From: Desulfuromonadaceae bacterium
GTDB taxonomy: Bacteria > Desulfobacterota > Desulfuromonadia > Geobacterales > Pseudopelobacteraceae
DNA: 64,000 nucleotides
Reading direction: 5' to 3'
Assembly (NCBI GenBank): GCA_028687585.1
Contig: JAQTZV010000002.1
Coordinates: 62,001 to 126,000, forward strand
Shown here one piece after another: positions 16,774 to 26,723 of this stretch (its first letter is position 1; each line of letters starts with the position of its first letter). Both the position numbers and the translations under genes were made by a program. The notes below the pieces were generated by a model that ran no database searches, was not told the DNA's origin, and worked only from the letters and a program-made list of their open reading frames with translations.

Positions 16774-17125
16774 TGGAGACGGTGGGAGTCGAACCCACGT
16801 CCGAAAAACCTAGCATCTGAGACCCTACACCGTTAGTTCGTTGCTCGATTTAACCATCTGCCTGTGCACCGAACAAAGCAGTCAGACGGCGGTCCCGTTG
16901 AGTTTCGGGTTGCGCTACGGGCGTTGCGCTCCCCTATCCGGTAGTGAGTGACGCCCCCTTTTTACCACCGGCATCTTGATCGGGGACGCCTGTTAAGCTG
17001 CTAGAGCAACAGGAGTGTTATAATTGTCGGCAATTAATGCCGTGCAGGTTTATTAAGGTCGGCCGCCTGCCCCGACCCGGTGCTCCCCAGATTTTCAATT
17101 CCCCGTCGAAACCTTTACGTCCCCC
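16771..17125 (-). ncRNA. ssrA: Transfer-messenger RNA (tmRNA)
   Basis: On the minus strand the 5' end reads GGGGGACGTAAAGGTTTCGA and the 3' end TTCGACTCCCACCGTCTCCA-CCA, the paired tRNA-like halves of tmRNA with an encoded CCA. The mRNA-like part carries the tag reading frame at 16993-17031, giving ADNYNTPVALAA followed by TAA, a typical proteolysis tag ending in LAA-like residues. It rescues stalled ribosomes together with SmpB, whose gene lies about 1 kb away on the same strand. About 355 nt, one-piece form. The 3' end is the insertion site of the element on its left. Confidence 0.97.
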
Positions 17126-17220
17126 TTTGATAAATAATATGTCTTTTATACTTGATACAGCACCCACAATTTGATGGTAGCTTCAAAACCGACTCTCCGC
17201 AATCTAAATCGTTGCGAGCG

Positions 17221-18096
17221 TCACTTTGTCTTCGGTTTCATGACCGGCAGATCGTGGACATCGATATGACAGGAGAGGCACCGCGGATACTTTTCATGAA
17301 ATAACGTATTGTGCGGTTTGCCATGGCAGTCGGTACACTGCGGAATAAAGCGATGCGTACCCTTGTGGCAGGTAACACAGGTTAATGCCGCATGTTTGCT
17401 GGTCCCTTTCGACAGTTTGGTTACAATGGCACTGTGACAGGTACTGCAGGTATTAGAAGGCGTCTTCGTATCAAATACGATATTCCGGGGCTGGTGAACC
17501 GGGTGGCACTGGAGACATTGCGCAACGGTCTGTCCCGCAACATGCGGCTTGTGACAGGTGAAGCAGGAGGGCTTGAATCCATGAGAGGTGTGGCACGTTA
17601 CACAGGCAACCTTCGTATGCTTGCTCGGGAGTGTGTCCAACTGTTTACGGACGGCGCCGTGGCAGTCATAGCAGAAATTGGTTATTGGAGCCTTTGCGGC
17701 AATTTTCTTGGGTGTGTGGGGATTAAAATGACATGTCATACAGTCGGTGATCTTTGCCCCGTGAGGTGCATCATGGCACGATGCACATTTCGGCATGATT
17801 GCGTCATAATTCCCTTTGCGCGGACTATAGGCGTGAAAGACGTTATGGCAGTTCTGGCACGCAAACTGGTGTCTTCCGCCACTATCCTTCAGGCCCTGGA
17901 AAGGACCGGTATGGCATTGTGCGCACTGACTCGCGGTAAGCGGCTGCGGTTGAACGGCATACTGCTCCGGAGTCGGCGCAATAGAAACCGTTGCAACCTT
18001 TTTGCCTTGTGCCGCAAAAGACAATCCTGCGAATGCAAGCACGATAGCCGCCCCCGAAAAGATCCTTCTGATACTGATACATTTTACGATACCCAT
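17221..18096 (-). CDS. Periplasmic dodecahaem c-type cytochrome
   Basis: 291 residues from the ATG at 18096 (GAGAGGTAG upstream). The frame is open further to a TTG at 18165, but that extension lacks a signal. The N-terminus is a Sec signal (RRIFSGAAIVLAFAGLSFAA). Twelve CxxCH motifs are present: CAQCH, CQNCH, CASCH, CMTCH, CYDCH, CVTCH, CFTCH, CLQCH, CSTCH, CVTCH, CTDCH and CLSCH. Many extra histidines can act as distal ligands. It is almost entirely haem-binding, like the multihaem electron carriers used by Geobacter for metal or electrode respiration. The specific partner is unknown. It sits between smpB and ssrA on the same strand. Confidence 0.9.
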   Translation of the reverse strand: MGIVKCISIRRIFSGAAIVLAFAGLSFAAQGKKVATVSIAPTPEQYAVQPQPLTASQCAQCHTGPFQGLKDSGGRHQFACQNCHNVFHAYSPRKGNYDAIMPKCASCHDAPHGAKITDCMTCHFNPHTPKKIAAKAPITNFCYDCHGAVRKQLDTLPSKHTKVACVTCHTSHGFKPSCFTCHKPHVAGQTVAQCLQCHPVHQPRNIVFDTKTPSNTCSTCHSAIVTKLSKGTSKHAALTCVTCHKGTHRFIPQCTDCHGKPHNTLFHEKYPRCLSCHIDVHDLPVMKPKTK

Positions 18097-18165
18097 TATT
18101 TCTACCTCTCGCCAGGAGTATTTACTGTCCATGCTTCTGCATGGATTTTCTAACATATTTCCCAA

Positions 18166-18624
18166 TTAATCCCTGTTTCTCGCCTTCAATGCCTGCGACA
18201 TCTCGCGCTGGCTATCCTTTGATTTCAAATCCTCGCGTTTATCATACAGCTTCTTGCCTTTGGCAAGCCCAATCTCAACCTTTACCAGACCGTCTTTGAA
18301 ATAGAGCCTGAGAGGGACGACAGATAGGCCCTTCTCGCGAATTTTGCCGTAGAGGCGGTCGATCTGACTGCGATGCAGCAGCAGTTTGCGGTTACGATCC
18401 GGTTGGTGATTCTGACGGTTGCCGAATTCATATTGAGAAATATTCAGATTGTGCAGATACGCCTCACCGTCACGCACCAGCATAAATGAATCACTCAGAC
18501 TGGCTTTGCCTGCCCGCAACGATTTTACCTCGGTGCCTTGCAGCACAATGCCCGCTTCAAGCTTCTCCTCGATGAAATAATCGTGATAGGCTTTTTTGTT
18601 ATTACAGATCAGTTTTTCACCCAT
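18166..18624 (-). CDS. smpB: SsrA-binding protein SmpB
   Basis: 152 residues with family hallmarks: NKKAYHDYFIEEKLEAGIVL, GTEVKSLRAGKASL, GEAYLHNLNISQYE, RNRKLLLH and the basic C-terminal tail KKLYDKREDLKSKDSQREMS. It binds the tRNA-like domain of tmRNA and places it in the ribosomal A site. Its RNA partner gene ssrA lies about 1.0 kb downstream on the same strand, with one cytochrome gene between them. Confidence 0.97.
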   Translation of the reverse strand: MGEKLICNNKKAYHDYFIEEKLEAGIVLQGTEVKSLRAGKASLSDSFMLVRDGEAYLHNLNISQYEFGNRQNHQPDRNRKLLLHRSQIDRLYGKIREKGLSVVPLRLYFKDGLVKVEIGLAKGKKLYDKREDLKSKDSQREMSQALKARNRD

Positions 18625-18760
18625 GCGTATCTACCTATCACAGATCACTGAAGAATGGAATGCTCAACCTTGCATTAATCTATAGAAATCTATATAGTTC
18701 CATTCCTGAAACTCCTTAAAAATAACAGTTCGTTACCTCTGCCTCAAAAGGATGGCTCCC

Positions 18761-21253
18761 ATGACCACTGTTGATGCGATATCGGACCAAGATAAAAAAC
18801 CGACCGCAGCAGATCTGCAGCGATCTTTTCTCAGTCACCTGCAGTACACCCTGGTCAAGGACAAATTCTCGGCAACAAAAGCAGACCTTTATCTGGCGCT
18901 TGCCTACGCCGTGCGTGACGTACTGGTTGATCGCTGGCTTGATACTCAGCAATCCTACTACATCAACGATGCGAAGCGGGTTTATTATATCTCAATGGAA
19001 TTTCTGATGGGGCGTACGCTTGGTAATAGCCTGATTAATCTTGGTATTATGGAGGAGTGGCAGACAGCTCTCAAGCAGATGGGGATTGATGCTGAAGAAC
19101 TGCAGGAGCAGGAGTGGGACGCCGGTCTCGGTAACGGTGGTCTTGGTCGTCTGGCCGCCTGCTTCCTCGATTCAATGGCCACGATGAGTCTCCCGGCGTA
19201 TGGGTATGGTATTCGCTATGAATACGGTATGTTCTATCAAAAAATCCATAACGGCGCCCAGGTGGAGTTTCCCGATAACTGGCTGCGCTATGGCAACCCG
19301 TGGGAGTTTGACCGTCAGGAGCATCTCCACCAGATCAAGTTCTTTGGCCGGGTTGAAAGTTATCAGGATGATAGGGGACAAACCCGTTACAACTGGGTTG
19401 ATTCTACCGATGTCATGGCGCTGGCCTCTGATATTCCTATTCCGGGGTACGGTAATGAAACTGTAAATACCATGCGGCTCTGGAGTGCTAAATCAACCCG
19501 TGATTTTGAACTTGGCTCGTTTAATCAAGGAAATTACATCGGCGCCGTCGAATCAAAAATGCGTACGGAAAATATTTCCAAAGTACTTTACCCGGCGGAT
19601 CATATGGCGGAAGGGAAGGAATTACGCTTGCGTCAGGAGTATTTCCTCTCTTCGGCGACGGTTCAGGATATATTCTATCGCTTTGCAAAAAAACATGACA
19701 ATCTGAGTCTGTTGCCAAAAAAAGTGGCGATTCAGTTGAATGATACGCACCCCACTCTGGCGATCCCCGAACTGATGCGCATTCTGCTCGATGACAAACG
19801 ATGTGACTGGGATGAAGCCTGGCATATCGCGTGCAGCACGTTTGCCTATACTAATCATACGGTGCTTCCGGAAGCGTTGGAAAAATGGCCGGTAGCGATG
19901 ATGGAGAGAATTCTGCCGCGTCATCTCCAGATTATTTACCGTATCAATGAACTCTTTATCCAGCAGGTCATCGCCCGTTTCCCGGGTGACAATGACCGGC
20001 TGCGGCGGATGTCAATCATCGGAGAAGATGGCGAGCGCACGGTACGGATGGCGCACCTGGCGATTGTCGGCAGTCATTCGATCAATGGTGTCTCGGCTCT
20101 GCACAGTGAAATTCTCAAAAATGACCTGTTCCACGATTTTTATCAGCTCTGGCCCGAACGCTTTAACAACAAGACCAACGGCATTACCCAGCGGCGCTGG
20201 CTGAAATACTGCAACCCCTGGCTGGCTGACCTGATATCATCAAAGATTGGTGATGGCTGGACGACTAACCTGGATGAGCTGAAAAAACTGATTCCATTTT
20301 CAGAAGAATCTGCATTTCAACAGATGTGGATTGAGGTCAAGCGGGCCAACAAGCAGAAGCTGGCTGACTATATCCGCAGACATAACTGCATCGAGGTTTC
20401 TCCCGATTCAATGTTCGACTGCCAGACGAAGCGTATTCATGAGTACAAACGCCAGCTTCTGAATGTACTGCATGTTATCACCCGCTATAACCGCATCAAA
20501 GCTGATCCTGATGGCAATTTTGCACCACGTACCGTCATCTTCGGTGGTAAGGCCGCTCCCTCCTACTACATGGCAAAATTGATAATAAAATTGATCAATT
20601 CAGTTGGCTCGGTCGTTAATGATGATCCGGCGGTAAAAAATCTTCTGAAAGTTGTTTTCCTCGGCAATTACAATGTAACGATGGCTGAGATGATCTTCCC
20701 TGCCTCCGACCTATCCGAGCAGATTTCTACCGCCGGTACCGAGGCGTCCGGTACCGGTAACATGAAATATTCTTTGAACGGGGCACTGACGGTCGGTACG
20801 CTGGACGGAGCAAATATTGAGATAATGGAGGAGGTCGGGCGCGAAAATATTTTCATTTTCGGCATGACAGCCGAACAGGTAACCGGACTGAAAAAGGCCG
20901 GCTACCAGCCGCAGGATTACTATTTCCATAACCCGGAACTGAAACAGGCGATTGATATGATCGGCAACGGCACGTTTTCAGCAGATGACCCGATGGTCTT
21001 CAAGCCGATTGTCGACACGTTGCTTGGACTTGATCACTATCTGCTGCTTGCCGATTACGCCTCCTATATAGCGTGCCAGGATGAAGTTGATGCGCTGTAT
21101 CAGCAGCCGCACGAGTGGGCGCGCACTTCAATTCTCAATACTGCCGGCATGGGCAAATTTTCCAGTGACCGAACCATAGCCGAGTATGCTCGTGAAATAT
21201 GGGGCATCAAGCCGGAAAAAATCAGCCGCCATAGCCGGCGGGATCTGCGCTAG
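18761..21253 (+). CDS. glgP: Glycogen/starch phosphorylase
   Basis: About 830 residues, full length for the family. Motifs: YFSMEFL-like [15 protein letters not shown], the glycine-rich [14 protein letters not shown], and the pyridoxal-phosphate lysine in [13 protein letters not shown] followed by [12 protein letters not shown]. The enzyme releases glucose 1-phosphate from glycogen using phosphate. The ATG at 18761 is preferred over one at 18752 because the AAAGGA site is properly spaced only for the former. A short gap to the rarA gene suggests co-transcription. With pfkA two genes on, it fits glycogen use into glycolysis. Confidence 0.95.
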   Translation: MTTVDAISDQDKKPTAADLQRSFLSHLQYTLVKDKFSATKADLYLALAYAVRDVLVDRWLDTQQSYYINDAKRVYYISMEFLMGRTLGNSLINLGIMEEWQTALKQMGIDAEELQEQEWDAGLGNGGLGRLAACFLDSMATMSLPAYGYGIRYEYGMFYQKIHNGAQVEFPDNWLRYGNPWEFDRQEHLHQIKFFGRVESYQDDRGQTRYNWVDSTDVMALASDIPIPGYGNETVNTMRLWSAKSTRDFELGSFNQGNYIGAVESKMRTENISKVLYPADHMAEGKELRLRQEYFLSSATVQDIFYRFAKKHDNLSLLPKKVAIQLNDTHPTLAIPELMRILLDDKRCDWDEAWHIACSTFAYTNHTVLPEALEKWPVAMMERILPRHLQIIYRINELFIQQVIARFPGDNDRLRRMSIIGEDGERTVRMAHLAIVGSHSINGVSALHSEILKNDLFHDFYQLWPERFNNKTNGITQRRWLKYCNPWLADLISSKIGDGWTTNLDELKKLIPFSEESAFQQMWIEVKRANKQKLADYIRRHNCIEVSPDSMFDCQTKRIHEYKRQLLNVLHVITRYNRIKADPDGNFAPRTVIFGGKAAPSYYMAKLIIKLINSVGSVVNDDPAVKNLLKVVFLGNYNVTMAEMIFPASDLSEQISTAGTEASGTGNMKYSLNGALTVGTLDGANIEIMEEVGRENIFIFGMTAEQVTGLKKAGYQPQDYYFHNPELKQAIDMIGNGTFSADDPMVFKPIVDTLLGLDHYLLLADYASYIACQDEVDALYQQPHEWARTSILNTAGMGKFSSDRTIAEYAREIWGIKPEKISRHSRRDLR

Positions 21254-21258
21254 GAGCA

Positions 21259-22611
21259 GTGACGACAATGAATACACCCAACCTCTGGGAACAAAGCTCC
21301 GGTGCGTATACCCAGGCGGAAATTTCATCGCATGCGCCGCTGGCCGAACGTATGCGTCCGAGAACGATTGCCGAATTTTCCGGGCAGGAGCATCTGGTCG
21401 GGGAGAGGCGTATTCTGCGGCGGATGATTGAAACAGATTCGCTCTCATCCCTTATCCTCTGGGGGCCGCCCGGTTGTGGTAAAACCACTCTGGCCCACAT
21501 TATCGCTGCCGAAACAAAATCGCACTTCATTTTCTTTTCCGCGATCCTCTCAGGAGTCAAGGAGATCCGTGAAACGTTTCGCGAAGCCGAACGCTACGCG
21601 GCCAGAGGCATCCGTACCATTTTGTTCATTGACGAAATCCACCGATTTAATAAAGCACAGCAGGACGCTTTTCTCCCCTATATTGAAAAAGGGGTCGTCA
21701 CTCTTATCGGCGCTACCACCGAGAACCCGTCCTTTGAAGTTATTGCGCCACTGTTGTCTCGCTGCCGCGTGCTGACGCTGCGGCAGCTTGAGCCTGATGC
21801 TGTCTGCGAACTGCTGCTGCTGGCGCTCAATGACCATGAGCGGGGTCTCGGTAGCCGTGCCCTTACGGCAACAGATGAAACCCTGAACTTTCTGGCTGAA
21901 CAGTCGGGGGGAGATGCCCGTTCTGCATTGAATACGCTGGAGGTTGCTGCCGGTCTGATTGCGGAGGGTCACGGAGCGATAACCGTTGAAATTGCTCAGG
22001 AGGCACTCCAGAAAAAAGCGCTGCTCTATGACAAGGGTGGTGAGGAGCATTACAACGTCATATCAGCGTTCATAAAATCACTGCGCGGCAGTGATCCGGA
22101 TGCATCTCTCTACTGGCTCGCCCGGATGCTGGAAGCTGGTGAAGATCCGATCTTTATCCTGCGGCGTATGATTATCATGGCTTCCGAAGATATCGGCAAC
22201 GCTGATCCACGGGCTCTTCAGATTGCCGTTGCCGCCTTACAGGCGTTCCAGGTAATCGGCATGCCGGAAGGTCGCATCATATTAGGACAGGCGGTAACGT
22301 ATCTGGCCACCGCACCCAAATCAAACGCTTCATATGTTGGTATAAATTCTGCTCTGGCCGAGGTACGCACAAGTGGCGCTCTCCCGGTTCCGCTCCATAT
22401 CCGTAATGCTCCGACAAAACTGATGAAGGAGCAGGGTTACGGAAAAGGCTATCAGTACGCCCATGACTATGAGGATGGTTACGCCGGACAGGAGTGTCTG
22501 CCGGAAAAACTTGTCGGCAGGTCGTTTTATACTCCCGCCGGCCGCGGCTATGAAAAGAGTATCATGGAGCGGATGGAGTGGTTGAAAAAGAGGAGGGAGA
22601 CGGTGTCATGA
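21259..22611 (+). CDS. rarA: Replication-associated recombination protein A (RarA/MgsA)
   Basis: 450 residues. AAA+ ATPase with Walker A GPPGCGKTT (69-77), Walker B FIDEIHRFNKAQQDAFLP, sensor 1 GATTENPSFEV and the C-terminal MgsA_C tetramerisation part (YHYHD-like region with GYQYAHDYEDGY). It acts at stalled replication forks. The start is uncertain: GTG at 21259 lies too close to the GGAG site, while ATG at 21268 is about 11 nt from it. It begins just after glgP and its stop overlaps the next start (ATGA). Confidence 0.94.
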   Translation: MTTMNTPNLWEQSSGAYTQAEISSHAPLAERMRPRTIAEFSGQEHLVGERRILRRMIETDSLSSLILWGPPGCGKTTLAHIIAAETKSHFIFFSAILSGVKEIRETFREAERYAARGIRTILFIDEIHRFNKAQQDAFLPYIEKGVVTLIGATTENPSFEVIAPLLSRCRVLTLRQLEPDAVCELLLLALNDHERGLGSRALTATDETLNFLAEQSGGDARSALNTLEVAAGLIAEGHGAITVEIAQEALQKKALLYDKGGEEHYNVISAFIKSLRGSDPDASLYWLARMLEAGEDPIFILRRMIIMASEDIGNADPRALQIAVAALQAFQVIGMPEGRIILGQAVTYLATAPKSNASYVGINSALAEVRTSGALPVPLHIRNAPTKLMKEQGYGKGYQYAHDYEDGYAGQECLPEKLVGRSFYTPAGRGYEKSIMERMEWLKKRRETVS

Positions 22612-23069
22612 AGCCATTCATCCTTGAGCGTACCCAGACAGTGCCGTTCTCTCTTGAAGCAGCATGGAAGTTTTTTTCCAATCCGGCCAATCTGGTCAAG
22701 ATCACGCCGCCGGATATGGATTTTCGCATAACATCTCCGCCGCAAAAAGAAATATATGCCGGCCAGATCATTACTTACACTGTACGGCCGCTGTTGCGGG
22801 TTCTCGTCAACTGGACAACCGAGATCACTCACGTGGATGCTCCCCGCTTCTTTGTTGACGAGCAGCGTTTCGGACCGTATCGCTTCTGGCATCATCAACA
22901 CCGCTTCCGGGAAGTTGCAGGGGGCGTTGAAATATACGACCTTGTCCATTATCTGCTGCAACATGACCAACTGGCCGGGCTGATAAACAGAATCTTCGTA
23001 GCGCCCCGTCTCAAACGGATCTTTGATTTTCGCAGCGCGGCACTTATGAAGCTTTTTCCGCAGAGATAA
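22608..23069 (+). CDS. SRPBCC (START-like) family protein
   Basis: 153 residues from the ATG at 22608, which overlaps the rarA stop as ATGA. The sequence FILERTQTVPFSLEAAWKFF, then NPANLVKITPP, a central VNWTTEITHV and FVDEQRFGPYRFWHHQHRF follow the cyclase/dehydrase-type SRPBCC fold with a hydrophobic ligand cavity. Members of this subgroup are small cytoplasmic proteins, often of unknown ligand. Translational coupling to rarA does not by itself explain its role. Function unassigned. Confidence 0.8.
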   Translation: MKPFILERTQTVPFSLEAAWKFFSNPANLVKITPPDMDFRITSPPQKEIYAGQIITYTVRPLLRVLVNWTTEITHVDAPRFFVDEQRFGPYRFWHHQHRFREVAGGVEIYDLVHYLLQHDQLAGLINRIFVAPRLKRIFDFRSAALMKLFPQR

Positions 23070-23099
23070 CTATTCCACCATCAGGGAGATTTTTTTACC

Positions 23100-24062
23100 A
23101 TGAAACGACTTGCAATTTTAACCAGCGGTGGAGATTGTTCCGGCATGAATGCCACTATCCGCGCAGCCGCCAGGACCGCTCTTGCCAACGATGTTGAAAT
23201 GATCGGCTATCGTAAAGGGTATGCCGGTCTCCTGAAGAATGATTTTATCATCCTCAATTCACAGGCGGTATCCGGAACGCTGCAGCGCGGCGGGACTTTT
23301 CTGCAATCGGCCCGTTCAGCGGAATTCCGTACCGAAGAGGGGCAAAAAAAAGCGCTGGATAATCTGTTGAAAGAGAAGGTTGAAGGATTAATCGTGTTAG
23401 GCGGGGACGGCTCATTAAACGGCGCTCTGGCACTGGACAAAATGGGGTTCCCGGTTGTCGGTATTCCGGCAAGTATTGACAACGATATCGCCTACACCGA
23501 TATGGCGCTGGGGGTCGATACGGCGCTTAACAATATCATCTATGCCGTCGACTGCATCAAGGATACGGCCAGCTCTCACGACCGCGCCTTTATTGTTGAA
23601 GTCATGGGGCGCAACTCAGGCTATCTGGCGTCAACAGCCGCCATTGCAACCGGCGCCGAGTTTGCGATCGTTCCGGAGGTAGAGCTCGACCTGAGTAAAA
23701 TGTGCCATCAACTGCGTCAGCGCTATGATGAGGGGCGCACGAACGCCCTTATCATTATGGCAGAGGGGGCCGGACATGCGCAGGAAGTTGCTGAAGGGAT
23801 AAAAAACGCCGTCGGCTTTGAAACCCGCGTCACCGTGCTGGGTCACTATCAGCGGGGTGGCGCGCCATCGGTTTTTGACCGTCTGCTCGGCAGCCGCTTC
23901 GGCATGAAGTCGGTAGAGCTCCTGTTAAACGGTACAAAAGGGGTCATGGTCGGGTTATCGGCGAATTCGCTCACCACCACGCTGCTGGAGATGGTGGTTA
24001 ATGGCGGCCAGAAAAAACTGAACCACGAGTTTCTGCGTATGTCAGAGATTCTGGGTATTTGA
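23100..24062 (+). CDS. pfkA: 6-phosphofructokinase
   Basis: 320 residues, the length of bacterial ATP-type PfkA. Motifs: LTSGGDCSGMNATIR, LGGDGSLNGA (the GGDGS form typical of ATP users rather than the GGDD of PPi-dependent enzymes), IPASIDNDI with the catalytic Asp region, and EVMGRNSGYLA. It commits fructose 6-phosphate to glycolysis. ATG with a GGGAGA site upstream. Downstream of glgP on the same strand. Cofactor preference is inferred from motif only. Confidence 0.94.
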   Translation: MKRLAILTSGGDCSGMNATIRAAARTALANDVEMIGYRKGYAGLLKNDFIILNSQAVSGTLQRGGTFLQSARSAEFRTEEGQKKALDNLLKEKVEGLIVLGGDGSLNGALALDKMGFPVVGIPASIDNDIAYTDMALGVDTALNNIIYAVDCIKDTASSHDRAFIVEVMGRNSGYLASTAAIATGAEFAIVPEVELDLSKMCHQLRQRYDEGRTNALIIMAEGAGHAQEVAEGIKNAVGFETRVTVLGHYQRGGAPSVFDRLLGSRFGMKSVELLLNGTKGVMVGLSANSLTTTLLEMVVNGGQKKLNHEFLRMSEILGI

Positions 24063-24161
24063 TTCTTTGTGGACTTCGCGGAGCTGAACGTGGTGAGGGA
24101 AGGGCCGAAAGGGTATCGAGTATAACATGCACAAATCTCTGTGAATAAGAAGAGTTAAACC

Positions 24162-25235
24162 ATGCGTTTGAATCAACGCTTCAATAAAAAACGTTCAATC
24201 AAAAGCGGGCTTCCCCCCGGCACACTGGTGCATATCGGCGATGCCTCGGACAAAGCGGCGCATATCTCCGTTATCGGGTATTCACCGACCGGAGTTGAAG
24301 AGCGCCATTTCGAGCAGGTTGATCAATATCTGCAGAACCCCTTTGATAGCAGTGTCGTGTGGGTTAATGTCGAAGGGGTGCACGATATTGAACTGATCCG
24401 TGCCGTGGGGGAAAAACATTCATTTCACCCGCTGGTTCTGGAGGATATCGTCAATACGGCGCAACGGCCGAAGATCGAGGATTACGGCGAATATCTCTTC
24501 ATAGTGCTGCGAATGCTCCATCCGGTTGACGATGGCGACTTTAACTCGGAACAGCTCAGCATTATTCTCGGGCCCGACTACCTGTTCACGTTTCAGGAGG
24601 GAATTGCGGGTGACCCTTTTGATTCGGTGCGCAATCGCATCCTGAACGGCAAGGGTAAAATTCGCGGCATGGGGGCAGATTATCTGGCCTATGCTCTTAT
24701 CGATGCCGTAGTTGACGGCTATTTCACTGTTCTTGAAGCGTTTGGCGAGCGGATTGTGGACGTCGAGGAAGAGTTGACGCACGCTCCTGACCAGAGATCG
24801 CTCCATCGGATCAATGTTATTAAGAAAGAGATTATCTATCTGCGCAAGAGCGTCTGGCCACTGCGTGAAGCGATCTCTTTCCTGGAGCGGGGTGACAGCG
24901 ATCTGCTCAATGATGCCACCAGGCTCTATTTCCGAGATGTCTACGATCACACCGTTCAGGTGATCGATACCGTTGAAACGTACCGCGATCTCCTCTCCGG
25001 CATGCTCGATCTCTACCTCTCAAGCATCAGCAACCGTACCAACGAGGTGATGAAGTTTCTGACCGTGATCGGAACGATTTTTATGCCGCTTACTTTTCTG
25101 GTAGGAGTCTATGGTATGAATTTCAAGCACTTTCCCGAGCTGGAGTGGCAAAACGGCTATTTCGCCCTCTGGGGTGTTATGATCACGCTCTCCCTGTTGA
25201 TGATTGCCTATTTCAAAAAGAAACGCTGGCTGTAA
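24162..25235 (+). CDS. corA: CorA-type magnesium/cobalt transporter
   Basis: 357 residues. Long N-terminal cytoplasmic alpha/beta and coiled helix region, then two C-terminal membrane helices (FLTVIGTIFMPLTFLVGVYG and GYFALWGVMITLSLLMIAYF) separated by the signature YGMN and an acidic periplasmic loop (HFPELEWQNG). The C-terminal KKKRWL tail is typical. It forms a homopentameric Mg2+ channel in the inner membrane. It is separated from pfkA by about 100 bases with no visible signal and is followed closely by tilS. Confidence 0.95.
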   Translation: MRLNQRFNKKRSIKSGLPPGTLVHIGDASDKAAHISVIGYSPTGVEERHFEQVDQYLQNPFDSSVVWVNVEGVHDIELIRAVGEKHSFHPLVLEDIVNTAQRPKIEDYGEYLFIVLRMLHPVDDGDFNSEQLSIILGPDYLFTFQEGIAGDPFDSVRNRILNGKGKIRGMGADYLAYALIDAVVDGYFTVLEAFGERIVDVEEELTHAPDQRSLHRINVIKKEIIYLRKSVWPLREAISFLERGDSDLLNDATRLYFRDVYDHTVQVIDTVETYRDLLSGMLDLYLSSISNRTNEVMKFLTVIGTIFMPLTFLVGVYGMNFKHFPELEWQNGYFALWGVMITLSLLMIAYFKKKRWL

Positions 25236-25242
25236 TTACTCC

Positions 25243-26634
25243 ATGATCTTCACTGATTCCGCACTGATATCCCGGGTAGCACATACCGTTCGTGAGCAGC
25301 GTCTCTTCAAGCCGGCTGATACTCTTGTTGTCGGACTCTCCGGTGGCGCCGACTCGACCGCCCTGCTTGATCTGCTGACCAGACTTCCTGGTTACAACCT
25401 TACGCTTGTTGCGGCTCACCTGAACCACGGTCTCCGAGGCGCTGAATCTGATGCCGACGAGGAATTCTGCCGCGACCTGGCTGAACGCTACGCTATTGCG
25501 TTCGAAGGGCGGCGCCTCGACATCAGAGCTCTGGCTGCAGCTGACAGGCACAATCTTGAGGACGCCGGCCGCCGCGCACGGATAGCCTTTTTCGACGAGA
25601 TCCGCACGAAGTATGCTGCTGCAGCGGTGGCGCTCGCCCATCATGCCGACGATCAGGCCGAGACCGTGCTGATGCGACTCCTGCGCGGTTCAGGGATGAC
25701 CGGACTGTCTGGCATGTCGTACCGCAACACGCGGGGGTATGTGCGCCCGCTGCTGGCAATAACCCGAGCAGAAATCGAAAAATACCTTCGCAGCTGCGGC
25801 CTTGCATGGCGTGAGGATTCGACCAACAGCGACTCTGCGTACCTGCGTAATCGCATTCGTCATCAGCTTCTGCCGCTTCTGGAGGAGTACAATCCTGCAA
25901 TACGTTCCGGACTCGCGGCAACGGCGGAGATTATTCGTGGTGATGAATCACTGTTGCTCACCTTGACGGATACTGCTTTTGCCGAATCATGCCGGGGCGG
26001 AGAGGGCATTATTACCTGTTCCGTGGCGCGCCTGCGCATGTTTGATCTTCCCCTGCGGCGTAGAGTCCTGCGCCATGCGTTCAAGCAGTTGGCCGGCACC
26101 CTTGCGGGGGTGAGTCAGCTTCATGTCGATGTCCTGTGCGACACGCTTAATTCCGGCCGCCCAAATGCACAACTGTCTCTTCCGAATGGTGTTGTGGCGG
26201 TGAGGGAATACGAACATCTGAAATTGATGTTTGCTGGTGACCGAAAGCTGCATACGGATTTTGAGTTTTTCATTACCGGACCGGGTAGCTATCCGCTCCC
26301 TTGCGGCAGTTCTATTACCATAGATGCAATCACTGCTGAAACGTTCCCGACAGATTCCTCAACGGTACATGTTGACCTCAATAAAACTCCATTCCCGTGG
26401 CTGGTACGTACGTTCCGTCCCGGTGACCGCATCACGCCGTTCGGCATGAACGGCAGCAAGAAAGTGAAGGATATTTTTATCGATCGAAAGATCCCGCCGT
26501 CTGACCGCAGGCGTATTCCTCTTGTATATTGTGGTAATGATCTGGTATGGATTGCCGGAGTATGTATTTCAGAATTAAACCGCTTGGGCACAGACGCTCA
26601 TGCTGTTGTAAAAGCAACCTACATACGGCAATAA
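25243..26634 (+). CDS. tilS: tRNA(Ile)-lysidine synthetase
   Basis: About 463 residues from the ATG at 25243. The PP-loop SGGADS is at residues 33-38, followed by AHLNHGLRG, HHADDQAETVLMRLLRGSG and DSTNSDSAYLRNRIRH, all TilS marks. The C-terminal domain ends with the conserved KVKDIFIDRKIP and LVWIAGV. It modifies C34 of the tRNA-Ile CAT anticodon so that it reads AUA. The gene begins 7 nt after corA and precedes ftsH, a common tilS-ftsH pairing. Confidence 0.95.
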   Translation: MIFTDSALISRVAHTVREQRLFKPADTLVVGLSGGADSTALLDLLTRLPGYNLTLVAAHLNHGLRGAESDADEEFCRDLAERYAIAFEGRRLDIRALAAADRHNLEDAGRRARIAFFDEIRTKYAAAAVALAHHADDQAETVLMRLLRGSGMTGLSGMSYRNTRGYVRPLLAITRAEIEKYLRSCGLAWREDSTNSDSAYLRNRIRHQLLPLLEEYNPAIRSGLAATAEIIRGDESLLLTLTDTAFAESCRGGEGIITCSVARLRMFDLPLRRRVLRHAFKQLAGTLAGVSQLHVDVLCDTLNSGRPNAQLSLPNGVVAVREYEHLKLMFAGDRKLHTDFEFFITGPGSYPLPCGSSITIDAITAETFPTDSSTVHVDLNKTPFPWLVRTFRPGDRITPFGMNGSKKVKDIFIDRKIPPSDRRRIPLVYCGNDLVWIAGVCISELNRLGTDAHAVVKATYIRQ

Positions 26635-26723
26635 CCCGCAATTCAGCTTGTCAACCTCCCTCCAGTATGCTAGCTTTGCTAAATTTTTAACGTCACAGAC
26701 ACACATCTATTTGGGGGTTTATT

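Noticed and set aside
17392-18153. 253-codon ORF opposite the cytochrome gene
   Set aside because: Shadow frame of the CxxCH-rich gene. It has no signal and no RBS; the minus-strand cytochrome has both.
18653-18705. GAATGGAA / TTCCATTC inverted repeat between smpB and glgP
   Set aside because: Only 8-bp arms with a 37-nt spacer in AT-rich divergent promoter DNA; not enough to call an operator.
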